Assembly (NCBI GenBank): GCA_905234475.1
Contig: CAJOHX010000014.1
Coordinates: 1 to 45,223 of the forward strand
Direction: 5' to 3'
DNA length: 45,223 nucleotides
Origin: an uncultured Bacteroidales bacterium
GTDB lineage: Bacteria > Bacteroidota > Bacteroidia > Bacteroidales > UBA932
A program made the position numbers and the translations under genes. The notes beneath the pieces were generated by a model. The model saw only the letters and a list, made by a program, of their open reading frames with translations. It made no database searches and was not told where the DNA came from. Positions within the stretch are counted from its first letter, which is position 1; each line of letters opens with the position of its first letter. Shown here piece after piece: positions 1 to 7,738 of the stretch.

Positions 1-1442
1 CCCTTCTGCGCAGCCTGGTAGGGATTGCAGAAGAGGTCGTTGTATTCCTGTTTGCGGGTCTCGGCGATCTCCGCCTGCCTGGCGGGATCCGTCTCGGCCT
101 TGATTTCCTTGCCATAGAGGATGTTCACGGCGCCCTCCGCGCCCATCACGGCGATGTTGGCGGTCGGCCAGGCGTAGTTGACATCGCCGCGGAGCTGCTT
201 GCAGCTCATCACGATGTGCGCACCGCCGTAGCTCTTGCGCAGGGTCACGGTGACCTTGGGGACGGTGGCCTCGCCATAGGCGTAGAGGAGCTTCGCGCCG
301 TTGGTGATGATGGCGCCGTACTCCTGCTGCGTGCCCGGCAGGAAGCCCGGGACGTCCACGAGGGTCACGAGGGGAATGTTGAACGCGTCGCAGAAGCGCA
401 CGAAACGGGCGCCCTTGCGGGAAGCGTTGATGTCCAGCACGCCGGCGAGCACGCCCGGCTGGTTGGCCACGATGCCCACGCTCCTGCCGCCCATGTGGGC
501 GAAGCCGACGATGATGTTCTTCGCGAAATCCTTGTGGACCTCGAAGAACTCGCCGTCGTCGACGATGCTGGCGATCACGCCGTACATGTCGTAGGATTTG
601 TTCGGACTGTCGGGCACGATGTCGTTGAGCGCGTCGTCCACGCGGCCGACGGGGTCCTGGGTGGGCCGCTCGGGCGCGATGGAGAGGTTGTTCTGCGGCA
701 GGAAGGAGAGGAGCTTCTTGATGGTGGCGATGCCTTCCTCCTCGGACGGGGCGCTGAAGTGCGCCACGCCGGACTTGGAGGCGTGCACGGCGGCGCCGCC
801 GAGGCTCTCCTGGTCCACGTCCTCGCCCGTGACGGACTTGACGACGCCGGGGCCGGTGAGGAACATGTAGGAGGTGTTCTGGACCATGAGGGTGAAGTCG
901 GTCAGGGCGGGGGAGTACACCGCGCCGCCGGCGCAGGGGCCGAAGATACCGCTGATCTGCGGGACCACGCCGCTGGCGAGGATGTTCCGCTCGAAGATCT
1001 CGCCGTAGCCTGCCAGGGCGTCGATGCCTTCCTGGATGCGGGCGCCGCCCGAATCGTTGAGGCCGATCACCGGCGCGCCGGCCCGCACGGCCATGTCCAT
1101 GACCTTGCAGATCTTCTCTGACATCGTCTTGCTGAGGGACCCGCCGTTGACGGTGAAATCCTGGGCGAACACGAAGACGAGACGGCCGTCGACGGTACCC
1201 TGTCCGGTCACGACGCCGTCGCCGTCCGGATGGGTGGCCTCCATGCCGAAATTCGTGCAACGGTGCTGCACGAACATGTCGAATTCTTCGAAACTGCCCG
1301 GATCGAGGAGCTTCTCGAGGCGCTCGCGCGCCGTGAGCTTGCCTTTCTGGTGCTGTGCGTCGATACGCTGCTGCCCGCCGCCCAGTTTCGCGGCGGCGCG
1401 GCGCTCGACCAATTCTTGGATTTTATCTTGCTGGATACTCAT
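1..1442 (-). CDS. mmdA: Acyl-CoA carboxylase/decarboxylase carboxyltransferase subunit (3' end outside window)
   Basis: This is the carboxyltransferase subunit of a biotin-dependent enzyme that moves CO2 between carboxybiotin and propionyl-CoA/methylmalonyl-CoA. I translated it by hand from ATG at 1442; 480 residues are visible and roughly 35 C-terminal residues of a usual 515-residue subunit lie beyond base 1. Seen in order: [20 protein letters not shown] near the N terminus, [11 protein letters not shown] and [12 protein letters not shown] (oxyanion-forming Gly-Gly turns of the N-terminal crotonase domain), then [14 protein letters not shown] and [16 protein letters not shown] of the C-terminal domain. 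In fermentative Bacteroidales this subunit usually belongs to the succinate-to-propionate route. Whether it acts as MmdA (Na+ pump) or PccB depends on partner genes that are not in the window. Confidence 0.9.
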   Translation of the reverse strand, partial: MSIQQDKIQELVERRAAAKLGGGQQRIDAQHQKGKLTARERLEKLLDPGSFEEFDMFVQHRCTNFGMEATHPDGDGVVTGQGTVDGRLVFVFAQDFTVNGGSLSKTMSEKICKVMDMAVRAGAPVIGLNDSGGARIQEGIDALAGYGEIFERNILASGVVPQISGIFGPCAGGAVYSPALTDFTLMVQNTSYMFLTGPGVVKSVTGEDVDQESLGGAAVHASKSGVAHFSAPSEEEGIATIKKLLSFLPQNNLSIAPERPTQDPVGRVDDALNDIVPDSPNKSYDMYGVIASIVDDGEFFEVHKDFAKNIIVGFAHMGGRSVGIVANQPGVLAGVLDINASRKGARFVRFCDAFNIPLVTLVDVPGFLPGTQQEYGAIITNGAKLLYAYGEATVPKVTVTLRKSYGGAHIVMSCKQLRGDVNYAWPTANIAVMGAEGAVNILYGKEIKAETDPARQAEIAETRKQEYNDLFCNPYQAAQK

Positions 1443-1474
1443 AAGTCTGATTTGACGGAAAATCAAAAATCAGA

Positions 1475-1482
1475 CAAATATA
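1475..1482 (-). promoter_or_regulatory. -7 promoter box for the carboxyltransferase gene
   Basis: On the minus strand the sequence reads TATATTTG, matching the Bacteroidota -7 consensus TAnnTTTG, and lies 32 bases before the ATG at 1442. The expected upstream element is only TTTT-like, so the assignment rests on the -7 box and its position in the intergenic gap. Confidence 0.5.
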
Positions 1483-1547
1483 CGAATAATCCGTCAGAGA
1501 TAAAAGCGGATTTCCCTAAATATTTTTATGTTTCAACCCCTGCGGGG

Positions 1548-1826
1548 CTATTTCTTGTCCAGCCAGCACCAGAGGCGGTACATCAGCCAGCCCCAGACAA
1601 GGAACAGGACGATGTGCACCCAGGTCGGGACCGAGGTCCGGTAATGCTCCTCGGAGGCGATGTCCATCAGCTGGGGAGAATCAGCGTAATAATAGGCTCC
1701 GGCGCCAAAATCCAGGTCCGGGGAAAGCCCCGCCCCCCGGATCATGATCACGATGGCGATGACCAAAACAGCCACGGCGACGCACGCCGTGGCTATCTTG
1801 AAAATCAACTTTCCCTTCGGGCCCAC
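1548..1826 (-). CDS. Small two-helix membrane protein coupled to YeiH-type exporter
   Basis: A 92-residue protein that I do not recognise. It starts at GTG 1826, which overlaps the TAG stop of the exporter gene by one base (TAGTG); the longer reading that begins at 2021 lies inside the exporter and translates to an arginine/proline-rich shadow, so the short start is preferred. Seen: a first hydrophobic helix around residues 7-29 (KIATACVAVAVLVIAIVIMI), a polar segment with DFGAGAYYYADSPQLMD, and a second helix HIVLFLVWGWLMYRLWCWL close to the C terminus. The overlap implies translational coupling and near-stoichiometric production with the exporter. It may be an accessory or regulatory subunit (inference). 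A short CCCC-GCA-GGGG hairpin follows the stop without a clear T run. Confidence 0.7.
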   Translation of the reverse strand: MGPKGKLIFKIATACVAVAVLVIAIVIMIRGAGLSPDLDFGAGAYYYADSPQLMDIASEEHYRTSVPTWVHIVLFLVWGWLMYRLWCWLDKK

Positions 1827-3157
1827 TATTTGAACAGGTCGAGGACGGGAACCTTGAAGACCACGCCGCTCAGCAGGAACCATACGGCGAGGAGCGTCAG
1901 GGCGATGTTGAACAGCTGCCCGACGATGTAGAGCCACAGGACCTTGCCGCCCTGCATCTGCTTCGCAATCTCCTTGAAGTTCGTGTCGAGGCCGATGCTG
2001 GTGAACGCCAGCACGAAGCACCAGTTCTTGTACTGGTCCAGGACCTTGTTGATGGCGCTCACCTGGTCGCCGCCGAAGATCGGCTGGATCAGGAAGGAGG
2101 CCACGAGCGAAGCCACGAAGAAACCGATGATGAACTTCGGGAAGCGCTTCCAGATCTCGCCGGCGCCCACTTTCTGGGCCCCGCTGTTCTCCACGCGGGT
2201 GGCGAAGAAGATGGCCACGAAGAAGGCGATGAAGCCGATCAGGATGTTCTGGATGCTCTTCACGAGCACGGCAGCCTGCTCGGCCTCGGGGCCGAGGGCA
2301 TTGCCGGCGAGCACGACGGCGCCCGTCGAATCAACGGTGCCGCCGATCAGCGCGCCGCCCATCAGTTGCGTCATACCGCAGGCCCGGATGATCATCGGCT
2401 CGAAGACCATCATCAGGATGGTGAAGATAATCGAAATCGAGATGGCGATGGAGAGGTCGTCCTTCTTGCACTTGGCAGCTGCGCCGGTGGCGATGGCGGC
2501 CGAGGTGCCGCAGACGGAGGTCGCGGCGGCCAGCGTGATGACCAGCGGCTTGTTGTCAAGCTTCAGGACCTTGGTGCCGAACCACCACATGAACAGGATC
2601 ACGATCGGCGTGACGATCCAGGCGATGCCCAGGCCGTAGAGGCCGAACTTGGCGATGTTGCTGAACAGCACGGAGAAGCCCATGATTACGAGGCCGGTCT
2701 TGATATAGAACTCGGTCTTGATGGCCGGTTTCAGCCATTTCGGCACACCCACCGTATTGGAAATCAGCAGGCCGATGATCAGCGCCCAGAAAGCCCACTC
2801 GAGATAGCGGTTCAGGGTGAACTCGGCGCTGACCAGACGGACGACCAGCGAGATCACGAACAGCGCGATGAACGCAGGGATGAACTTCTTGATCTGTCCG
2901 CCCTGCAGCTTGACACCCAGGGTAAAGAGGGCGCCGAGGGTCACGAAAGTGACCAGGAACTTCTTCCAGAACGCCCAGGAGGCGAGCTGGGCACCCAGCG
3001 GGGTAACGCCGGACGCTTCCTCTCCCAGGGCCCAGGTCGAGAACTTGACGGCGGAGAAGTCGAAGGCTCCGGTAAGCACCGCCACGCAGGCGATGAGAAT
3101 CACGATGGCTCCCAGCCAGACGGCCTGCCAATCTTCTTTTTTCCAGAAATCACTCAT
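1826..3157 (-). CDS. YeiH-family putative sulfate/anion exporter
   Basis: A 443-residue polytopic inner-membrane protein with about ten hydrophobic segments and the family features KWLKPAIKTEFYIKTGLVIMG, TLAAATSVCGTSAAIATGAA and GGTVDSTGAVVLAG, as in the YeiH/PSE family (PF03601). It is about 90 residues longer than E. coli YeiH, mostly through an extra N-terminal block of helices (residues 1-110). The transported anion of this family is not firmly established; sulfate or sulfite has been proposed from family annotation. The gene follows the porin by 11 bases and overlaps the small membrane protein downstream, so the three genes probably form one transcript. The upstream porin suggests a common substrate crossing both membranes (inference). 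Confidence 0.85.
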   Translation of the reverse strand: MSDFWKKEDWQAVWLGAIVILIACVAVLTGAFDFSAVKFSTWALGEEASGVTPLGAQLASWAFWKKFLVTFVTLGALFTLGVKLQGGQIKKFIPAFIALFVISLVVRLVSAEFTLNRYLEWAFWALIIGLLISNTVGVPKWLKPAIKTEFYIKTGLVIMGFSVLFSNIAKFGLYGLGIAWIVTPIVILFMWWFGTKVLKLDNKPLVITLAAATSVCGTSAAIATGAAAKCKKDDLSIAISISIIFTILMMVFEPMIIRACGMTQLMGGALIGGTVDSTGAVVLAGNALGPEAEQAAVLVKSIQNILIGFIAFFVAIFFATRVENSGAQKVGAGEIWKRFPKFIIGFFVASLVASFLIQPIFGGDQVSAINKVLDQYKNWCFVLAFTSIGLDTNFKEIAKQMQGGKVLWLYIVGQLFNIALTLLAVWFLLSGVVFKVPVLDLFK

Positions 3158-3168
3158 AGTATCGTTGA

Positions 3169-4245
3169 TTAGAATCTGACGTAATACTGGAACCAGAGTT
3201 CATTGAACTTCTGGCCGGTGAGCCTGTTGTCGTTGTAGCGGTACTCCAGCTGGAACATCAGGTTCTTGTGGAGGCGGACCTGCGGGGCAAAGGAATAAAT
3301 CGTGGACTGGCTGTCCGCGGTGGCGTTGTCGCGGTACATATCGTATTTCAGGTACACCTTGAACCAGTCGGCCACGGGAATGCCCACGGTAGCATAGAAG
3401 GCGTCGGCCACGCCCGTGTCCGAGGTGCCGGCGATGAGCTGGCCCGTGACGGGGTCGATGGAAGATGCTTTATAACCGTTGGAGTGGACATACTCGCTTC
3501 TGGCGGACCAGTTGTTGTGCTCGTACTTCGCACCCACGGCGTAACGCTTGCGGTCCACGGTCACCTTGCCGTCCGACCAGTTGCCGTTCCATCCGAAGAC
3601 GCCGAGATAGAGGTCTTTGATCGGTTGGATCTGGATGGTTCCGATCAGGTCCTTCTGGCTGTTGTTGTCCGCCTTGTTGATGCCGTTACCGTTGTAAATG
3701 CCCAACTGGTAGTGGATGAGCCGGTGCTGGTCGCTCCCGACGGGAAGCAGGTCGCCCTGGAACTGGATGCCGAGGTCGCGGCCGCCCATCGACGCCTCGC
3801 CGCAGCGGTCTCCCATGCCGGAGAGCTTCTTGACGGCCTGCGAATAATCGCCCACGCCGACATCCCACGGGTTGTAGGGATTCTCGAAGGTGAACGCGCG
3901 CTTGAACTCGCCGACCTTGACGCTGAATTCCTTATACTTCGCCCACTCGAGATAGAAGTCCTTCACGTGGGGCGTGCCGTTGATCTCGAACTGGATGCGG
4001 TAATTGAAGTCGTTGAGGATAGTCCCGTCCACATAGGTACGGATGAGACGGAGGCCGAAGCCCGGACCGCCGTTAGCACCATCCTGGGAGGAATACTTGT
4101 AAGTGCCGATGATGAATGCACCGAACTTGGGCGTGCTGGCGAAGCCGGTCAGCTTGTAACCGTAATCCGGTTTGGCGCCGTCTCCCTGAGCGAATGCACT
4201 GACGGACAGCAACGCTGCGCAGAGCAGAACAAATACTTTTTTCAT
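3169..4245 (-). CDS. Phosphate-selective porin O/P family outer membrane protein
   Basis: A 358-residue protein with signal peptide MKKVFVLLCAALLSVSAFAQ and alternating aromatic beta strands throughout, ending in the barrel-type terminus LWFQYYVRF. Conserved porin O/P features include RTYVDGTILNDFNYRIQFEI, KDFYLEWAKYKEFSVKVGEF and the segment FTFENPYNPWDVG. Family members (PF07396) form anion-preferring channels such as OprP/OprO. It is the first gene of the operon with the YeiH exporter and the small membrane protein, and lies divergent from an AraC regulator, which is a likely controller. Substrate identity cannot be read from the sequence. Confidence 0.88.
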   Translation of the reverse strand: MKKVFVLLCAALLSVSAFAQGDGAKPDYGYKLTGFASTPKFGAFIIGTYKYSSQDGANGGPGFGLRLIRTYVDGTILNDFNYRIQFEINGTPHVKDFYLEWAKYKEFSVKVGEFKRAFTFENPYNPWDVGVGDYSQAVKKLSGMGDRCGEASMGGRDLGIQFQGDLLPVGSDQHRLIHYQLGIYNGNGINKADNNSQKDLIGTIQIQPIKDLYLGVFGWNGNWSDGKVTVDRKRYAVGAKYEHNNWSARSEYVHSNGYKASSIDPVTGQLIAGTSDTGVADAFYATVGIPVADWFKVYLKYDMYRDNATADSQSTIYSFAPQVRLHKNLMFQLEYRYNDNRLTGQKFNELWFQYYVRF

Positions 4246-4287
4246 TTTATAGTTTGTGGTTTAACAGTTACACGTCATTTTCGCATA

Positions 4288-4295
4288 CAAAGGTA
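4288..4295 (-). promoter_or_regulatory. -7 promoter box for the porin-exporter operon
   Basis: The minus strand reads TACCTTTG, a full match to TAnnTTTG, 42 bases before the porin ATG at 4245. No TTTG is found at the usual 19-20 bp upstream distance, which fits a promoter that needs an activator such as the divergent AraC protein (inference). Confidence 0.55.
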
Positions 4296-4376
4296 CGCAG
4301 GCGTGTGAGCAAGCGTGGAGAAAATCGTCCTTTTTATTGGTAATTCCGTACAGATTTTTCTTTTTTGTCCTGCAGA

Positions 4377-4412
4377 ATTTGTAAGATCGTCCCATTATTT
4401 GTAAATTCGTCC
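4377..4412. promoter_or_regulatory. Tandem direct repeats, candidate AraC-type operator
   Basis: Two copies of ATTTGTAAnnTCGTCC lie at 4377-4392 and 4397-4412, identical at 14 of 16 positions and spaced exactly 20 bp, about two helical turns. A partial third copy, AAAATCGTCC, lies at 4321-4330. Direct repeats with this spacing are typical binding sites of AraC-family proteins, and the repeats sit in the divergent gap between an AraC gene and the porin operon. Confidence 0.55.
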
Positions 4413-4434
4413 GTTTACTGATTTTGGCTTCCGG

Positions 4435-5130
4435 ATGAACCTCTATCTGTCCACGCTCCTGCTGATCGCGATACCGGCCCTGCTGGCCGTCATCGCCTTC
4501 TTCTTGATCCGCTACCGGCGGCTCTGGATGCAGGTCCGCAAGTCTCTTCGCGCCAAGATTGACCAGATCTACGAAGACCGGGCGCAGTTCGCCAGGATCT
4601 CGGAGCAGGTGGATGAAGCCACGCCGCTTCTCGCGGAAGTCGGGGATTCCCTGAACACGCTGTCGGCCCGGAAAGGGGGGGCCGGCCGGGACCGGGAGCA
4701 GCTGGACAAGATCCTCGAAGACATGGATGAACTCCGCCGCCTGATGGCGGAGGTCCGCTCCATCCTGAACCTGCCGGCCGTGGACCTGGTCGATACCGGG
4801 AGGGGCCCGGCGTCCCGGGAGAACCAGGAGTTTTCCGACACCCTTCTGAACATCCTGCGGGAGCGGATGGGCGACGAGCAGTTCTATGTCGCCTCGCTCG
4901 CTTCCCAGATGGGCATGTCCCGCACGAAACTGTTCAAGCGCGTGCGCGAAGTGACCGGCCAGACGCCGAAGCAGCTCCTGAACGAAGTCCGGCTCGTCTC
5001 CGCCGACAAGCTCCTCTCCGAGGGCAAAATGTCCGTATCCGAGATTGCCGACGCAACCGGATGGGGGTCCCTGTCGTATTTCTCGAAATCCTACAAGCGC
5101 CGCTTCGGCCGCAATCCGAAGAAGAAGTAA
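4435..5130 (+). CDS. Membrane-tethered AraC-family transcriptional regulator
   Basis: A 231-residue protein: one N-terminal transmembrane helix (about residues 4-26), a charged coiled-coil segment (about residues 30-110, with KIDQIYEDRAQFARISEQVDE and LDKILEDMDELRRLMAEVRS), and a C-terminal AraC DNA-binding domain (about 130-231) with SLASQMGMSRTKLFKRVREV as the first helix-turn-helix and ISEIADATGWGSLSYFSKSYKRRFG-like spacing for the second. It resembles the output half of Bacteroidota hybrid two-component or 7TM regulators but has no sensor domain, so the helix plus coiled coil may couple it to a membrane partner. It is divergent from the porin/YeiH operon and close to tandem repeats that look like its binding sites. 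Confidence 0.85.
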   Translation: MNLYLSTLLLIAIPALLAVIAFFLIRYRRLWMQVRKSLRAKIDQIYEDRAQFARISEQVDEATPLLAEVGDSLNTLSARKGGAGRDREQLDKILEDMDELRRLMAEVRSILNLPAVDLVDTGRGPASRENQEFSDTLLNILRERMGDEQFYVASLASQMGMSRTKLFKRVREVTGQTPKQLLNEVRLVSADKLLSEGKMSVSEIADATGWGSLSYFSKSYKRRFGRNPKKK

Positions 5131-5159
5131 CCCGGGTGGCTGATTTGCTCCTTTTTTGC

Positions 5160-5167
5160 TATCTTTG
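5160..5167 (+). promoter_or_regulatory. -7 promoter box upstream of DUF1295 gene
   Basis: TATCTTTG matches TAnnTTTG and lies 32 bases before the ATG at 5200, just after the end of the AraC gene. It probably drives the plus-strand gene series that begins at 5200. Confidence 0.5.
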
Positions 5168-5199
5168 CAAATATGGAGGTGTAGGATAATTAACGAGAT

Positions 5200-6045
5200 A
5201 TGCGCAACTATTCCAAAGCATCCAGTCTGGCCATCATCGCGGCGGTGTATACGGTCGCCGTTGCGGTGGGTGTCCTGACCTTTGGCAAGGCTTCCGGAGC
5301 GATGTCCGAGCCGTGGGCCTTGTTGCTCGCGGACGTGGTCGCGACCATCTTTGTCTGGGGCGCGGGCCTGGTGTTTGAGAATGTCTCGGTCTATGATCCC
5401 TACTGGAGCGTGGCGCCGCCCGTGATGTTCACGGCCTGGGCGTTCTATAAAGGTTGTTTTTCGCTTCCCGTCATCCTGCTGCTGGTGGCCGTCTGGTATT
5501 GGGGAATCCGCCTGACCGGCAACTGGGCCCATACTTTCAAGGGACTTGGCCATGAGGACTGGCGCTACACCCGGTACCGGGAAACGCAGTCGGCCTTGCT
5601 TTTTCACTTGACGAATTTCTTCGGCTTGAATATGATGCCCACCCTGCTGGTGTTTGCTTGCATGCTGCCGGGGTTCGGCCTGTTTGGGACCGCATCGGCG
5701 AATGCGCTCACTTGGCTGGGCTTTTTCCTGTGCGTGGCCTCGGCGACCATCCAGTTGGTGGCGGACACGCAGATACACCGTTTCCGGGACGAGCACCCGG
5801 GCGCTTTCTGCGATGCGGGACTGTGGAAGCACGGACGCCATCCCAACTATTGCGGTGAGATCCTGATGTGGTGGGGCGTGTGGGTGATGTACGCTTCGCT
5901 GAACGGCATCGACTGGCATGTGCTGGCTCCCGTTGCCATGACCTGCCTGTTCCTTTTCATCAGCATCCCGATGATGGAGCGGCGTCAGTTGGACAACAAG
6001 CCGGGATATGCGGAATACCGGAAGAAGACACGGATTTTGATTTGA
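5200..6045 (+). CDS. DUF1295 / steroid 5-alpha-reductase-like membrane protein
   Basis: A 281-residue integral membrane protein with about seven hydrophobic segments. The C-terminal part carries the family signature GLWKHGRHPNYCGEILMWWG, preceded by HRFRDEHPGAFCD, typical of DUF1295 proteins that share the fold of steroid reductases and isoprenylcysteine methyltransferases. The reaction is unknown; such proteins are annotated as putative NADPH-dependent reductases. The next gene starts 7 bases after its stop, suggesting an operon, although the neighbours do not reveal a pathway. Confidence 0.85.
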   Translation: MRNYSKASSLAIIAAVYTVAVAVGVLTFGKASGAMSEPWALLLADVVATIFVWGAGLVFENVSVYDPYWSVAPPVMFTAWAFYKGCFSLPVILLLVAVWYWGIRLTGNWAHTFKGLGHEDWRYTRYRETQSALLFHLTNFFGLNMMPTLLVFACMLPGFGLFGTASANALTWLGFFLCVASATIQLVADTQIHRFRDEHPGAFCDAGLWKHGRHPNYCGEILMWWGVWVMYASLNGIDWHVLAPVAMTCLFLFISIPMMERRQLDNKPGYAEYRKKTRILI

Positions 6046-6052
6046 TTCTCCC

Positions 6053-6706
6053 ATGGACACACGGATGTACGGTACCTGTTTCTTCGAGCGGTATGCTCAG
6101 ATCCTGCTCTCGGCGCTGCTGGGGAGCGAATTTGACACGCTCGTGAACCGGGACCGGCCGGATCTGCAGTCGCCGGACGGGAAGTCGGTGGGCGTCGAGG
6201 TGACGCGGGCGATGGAGGAGAGTAAGTCGGCGGAGCAGGCGCTGCTGAAGGACATCGCCGGAATCAGTGCCGGGGATGAGGACGACGAGATCGACCAGAT
6301 CCTGGAATACGGGTATGCCTATGGCCTGCGGAATGGGAAATACATTGGAATAAAAGAACTTCCGTACTGGCGCATGGCCCTGCCGATGCGCCGCATCCTC
6401 GAGACCAAGGTCGCCAAGGTGGGGAACGGATTCTATGGCCATTTCGACAAGATGGGACTCTTCATCTTCAGCAAGGACGACCTGACCGCCGCGGATGCCC
6501 TGAAGACCTTGAACTACACCCTCAGCCTCCAGAAGAACCTGGACTATGGCTACAACCGCCTGTACCTGGCGGACGTGAACGACCTGTTCGCCTGCAACCT
6601 GGACGACGGCATCTCCGCCGGCTCGCGCATGCTCCGCTACCGCGTGTCCCGGGAGCAGCGGCAGGCGTTCTACCTGGAAGCGATCAATAGACAGAATGCC
6701 CAATAA
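6053..6706 (+). CDS. Unknown protein with possible PD-(D/E)xK-like nuclease motif
   Basis: A 217-residue soluble protein without signal peptide. I do not recognise it as a named family. The N-terminal part reads E12, then RDRPDLQSPDGKSVGVEVT, in which D37 and E49-V-T51 are spaced and flanked by hydrophobic strands as in PD-(D/E)xK nuclease folds, with threonine in place of the usual lysine. The rest has a central acidic stretch DEDDEIDQILEYGYAYG and a C-terminal ADVNDLFACNLDDG. It lies between the DUF1295 gene and a carbonic anhydrase on the same strand with short gaps. A nuclease role is inference from one motif only. Confidence 0.6.
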   Translation: MDTRMYGTCFFERYAQILLSALLGSEFDTLVNRDRPDLQSPDGKSVGVEVTRAMEESKSAEQALLKDIAGISAGDEDDEIDQILEYGYAYGLRNGKYIGIKELPYWRMALPMRRILETKVAKVGNGFYGHFDKMGLFIFSKDDLTAADALKTLNYTLSLQKNLDYGYNRLYLADVNDLFACNLDDGISAGSRMLRYRVSREQRQAFYLEAINRQNAQ

Positions 6707-6721
6707 TTAAAACACAATCCC

Positions 6722-7255
6722 ATGATAGACGACATCCTTCGGTACAATGCGGCGTTCGTGGCGGATAAAGCCTATGAACCGTTCCTTACTGACAAGTATC
6801 CTGACAAGAAACTCGCCGTGCTGAGTTGCATGGACACGCGCCTGTCCGTGCTGCTGCAGGAGGCGCTGGGGCTGAAGAACGGTGATGCCAAGATTATCAA
6901 GAACGCCGGCGCGCTGGTCCCGACGCCGTGGGATTCCGCGATGCGGAGCCTGATTGTGGCGGTGTATGAGCTGGGCGTGAACGAGATCATGGTGGTCGCG
7001 CACACGACCTGCGGCGCCTGCCACATGAGCTTCCATCATTTCAGGGAGGAAATGCTGAAGCGGGGGATTGCAGAGAGTGCGATGCAGGACTGCGGGATGG
7101 ACCTGGACGCATGGCTGGAGGGCTTCCACGACACGGAGGCTTCCGTGCGGCAGACCGTTGAGAATATCGTCAGCCATCCGCTGATGCCTGCCGACGTGTC
7201 CGTCCGCGGCTTTGTCATCGACTCCGTTACGGGCGCATTAAATGAAGTTAAGTAA
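6722..7255 (+). CDS. Beta-class carbonic anhydrase
   Basis: A 177-residue zinc enzyme that interconverts CO2 and bicarbonate. The zinc ligands are visible as C36-M-D38-T-R40 (CMDTRL) and H94-x-x-C97 (HTTCGAC), and Asp38/Arg40 form the catalytic dyad of the class. Its length fits the short bacterial beta class (type II-like, without the N-terminal extension). There is no signal peptide, so it acts in the cytoplasm. Bicarbonate supply for carboxylations such as the propionate/succinate pathway is a plausible role. It follows the preceding gene by 15 bases. Confidence 0.9.
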   Translation: MIDDILRYNAAFVADKAYEPFLTDKYPDKKLAVLSCMDTRLSVLLQEALGLKNGDAKIIKNAGALVPTPWDSAMRSLIVAVYELGVNEIMVVAHTTCGACHMSFHHFREEMLKRGIAESAMQDCGMDLDAWLEGFHDTEASVRQTVENIVSHPLMPADVSVRGFVIDSVTGALNEVK

Positions 7256-7273
7256 TTAATTATCAATAATATT

Positions 7274-7714
7274 ATGTCAAGGATTAAATGGCAGCACGCC
7301 CTCGTGCTCATCGTTATGCTTTTATCTTGTTTTTCTGCTATGGGCAAGAAGCCGGTCCTGAAGAACACCACCTGGACGGCCGTCCAGGAAATGTTTGTCG
7401 CCGATGCCGGCACCATGACCATCACGCACACGCTGGAGTTCGGCTCCGACAAGACGGTCAAGATCAAGGAAGTCAGCGTCATGCCTTCCCATCCTGCCAT
7501 GTACATGAATCCCGACGGGACCGTGGACCGGATCCCCGGATGGACCAACGAGCGGGAAGAAGCCGGCCTGTACGTCTTTCGCAAGAACACCCTGACCGTC
7601 AAACTGGAGGACGGCAGTGAGAAAGTGTATCTGCTGAACGCCGACGGCGCCTTCGTCACGCCGGATCCCCTGGTTAACGAGATGCTGGTCTTCACGCGCG
7701 ACGAGAAGGAATAG
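7274..7714 (+). CDS. Secreted protein of unknown function (lipocalin-like size)
   Basis: A 146-residue protein with a hydrophobic N terminus (WQHALVLIVMLLSCFSAMG) that looks like a signal peptide or, because of LLSC, possibly a lipoprotein signal. The mature part is beta-rich: KNTTWTAVQEMFVADAGTMT, TLEFGSDKTVKIKEVSVMP and ENTLTVKL-like strands, a pattern seen in small lipocalin-like periplasmic proteins of Bacteroidota. I cannot assign a ligand. It sits 18 bases after the carbonic anhydrase and 24 bases before the acyltransferase, so may be cotranscribed. Confidence 0.7.
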   Translation: MSRIKWQHALVLIVMLLSCFSAMGKKPVLKNTTWTAVQEMFVADAGTMTITHTLEFGSDKTVKIKEVSVMPSHPAMYMNPDGTVDRIPGWTNEREEAGLYVFRKNTLTVKLEDGSEKVYLLNADGAFVTPDPLVNEMLVFTRDEKE

Positions 7715-7738
7715 GATCCGCGTCCGGAATAAGGTGAT

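Noticed and set aside
4261..6060. Minus-strand 599-codon open frame
   Set aside because: It lies antisense to the AraC and DUF1295 genes, which have clear domains; its translation is rich in Arg, Gln and Pro and without any motif.
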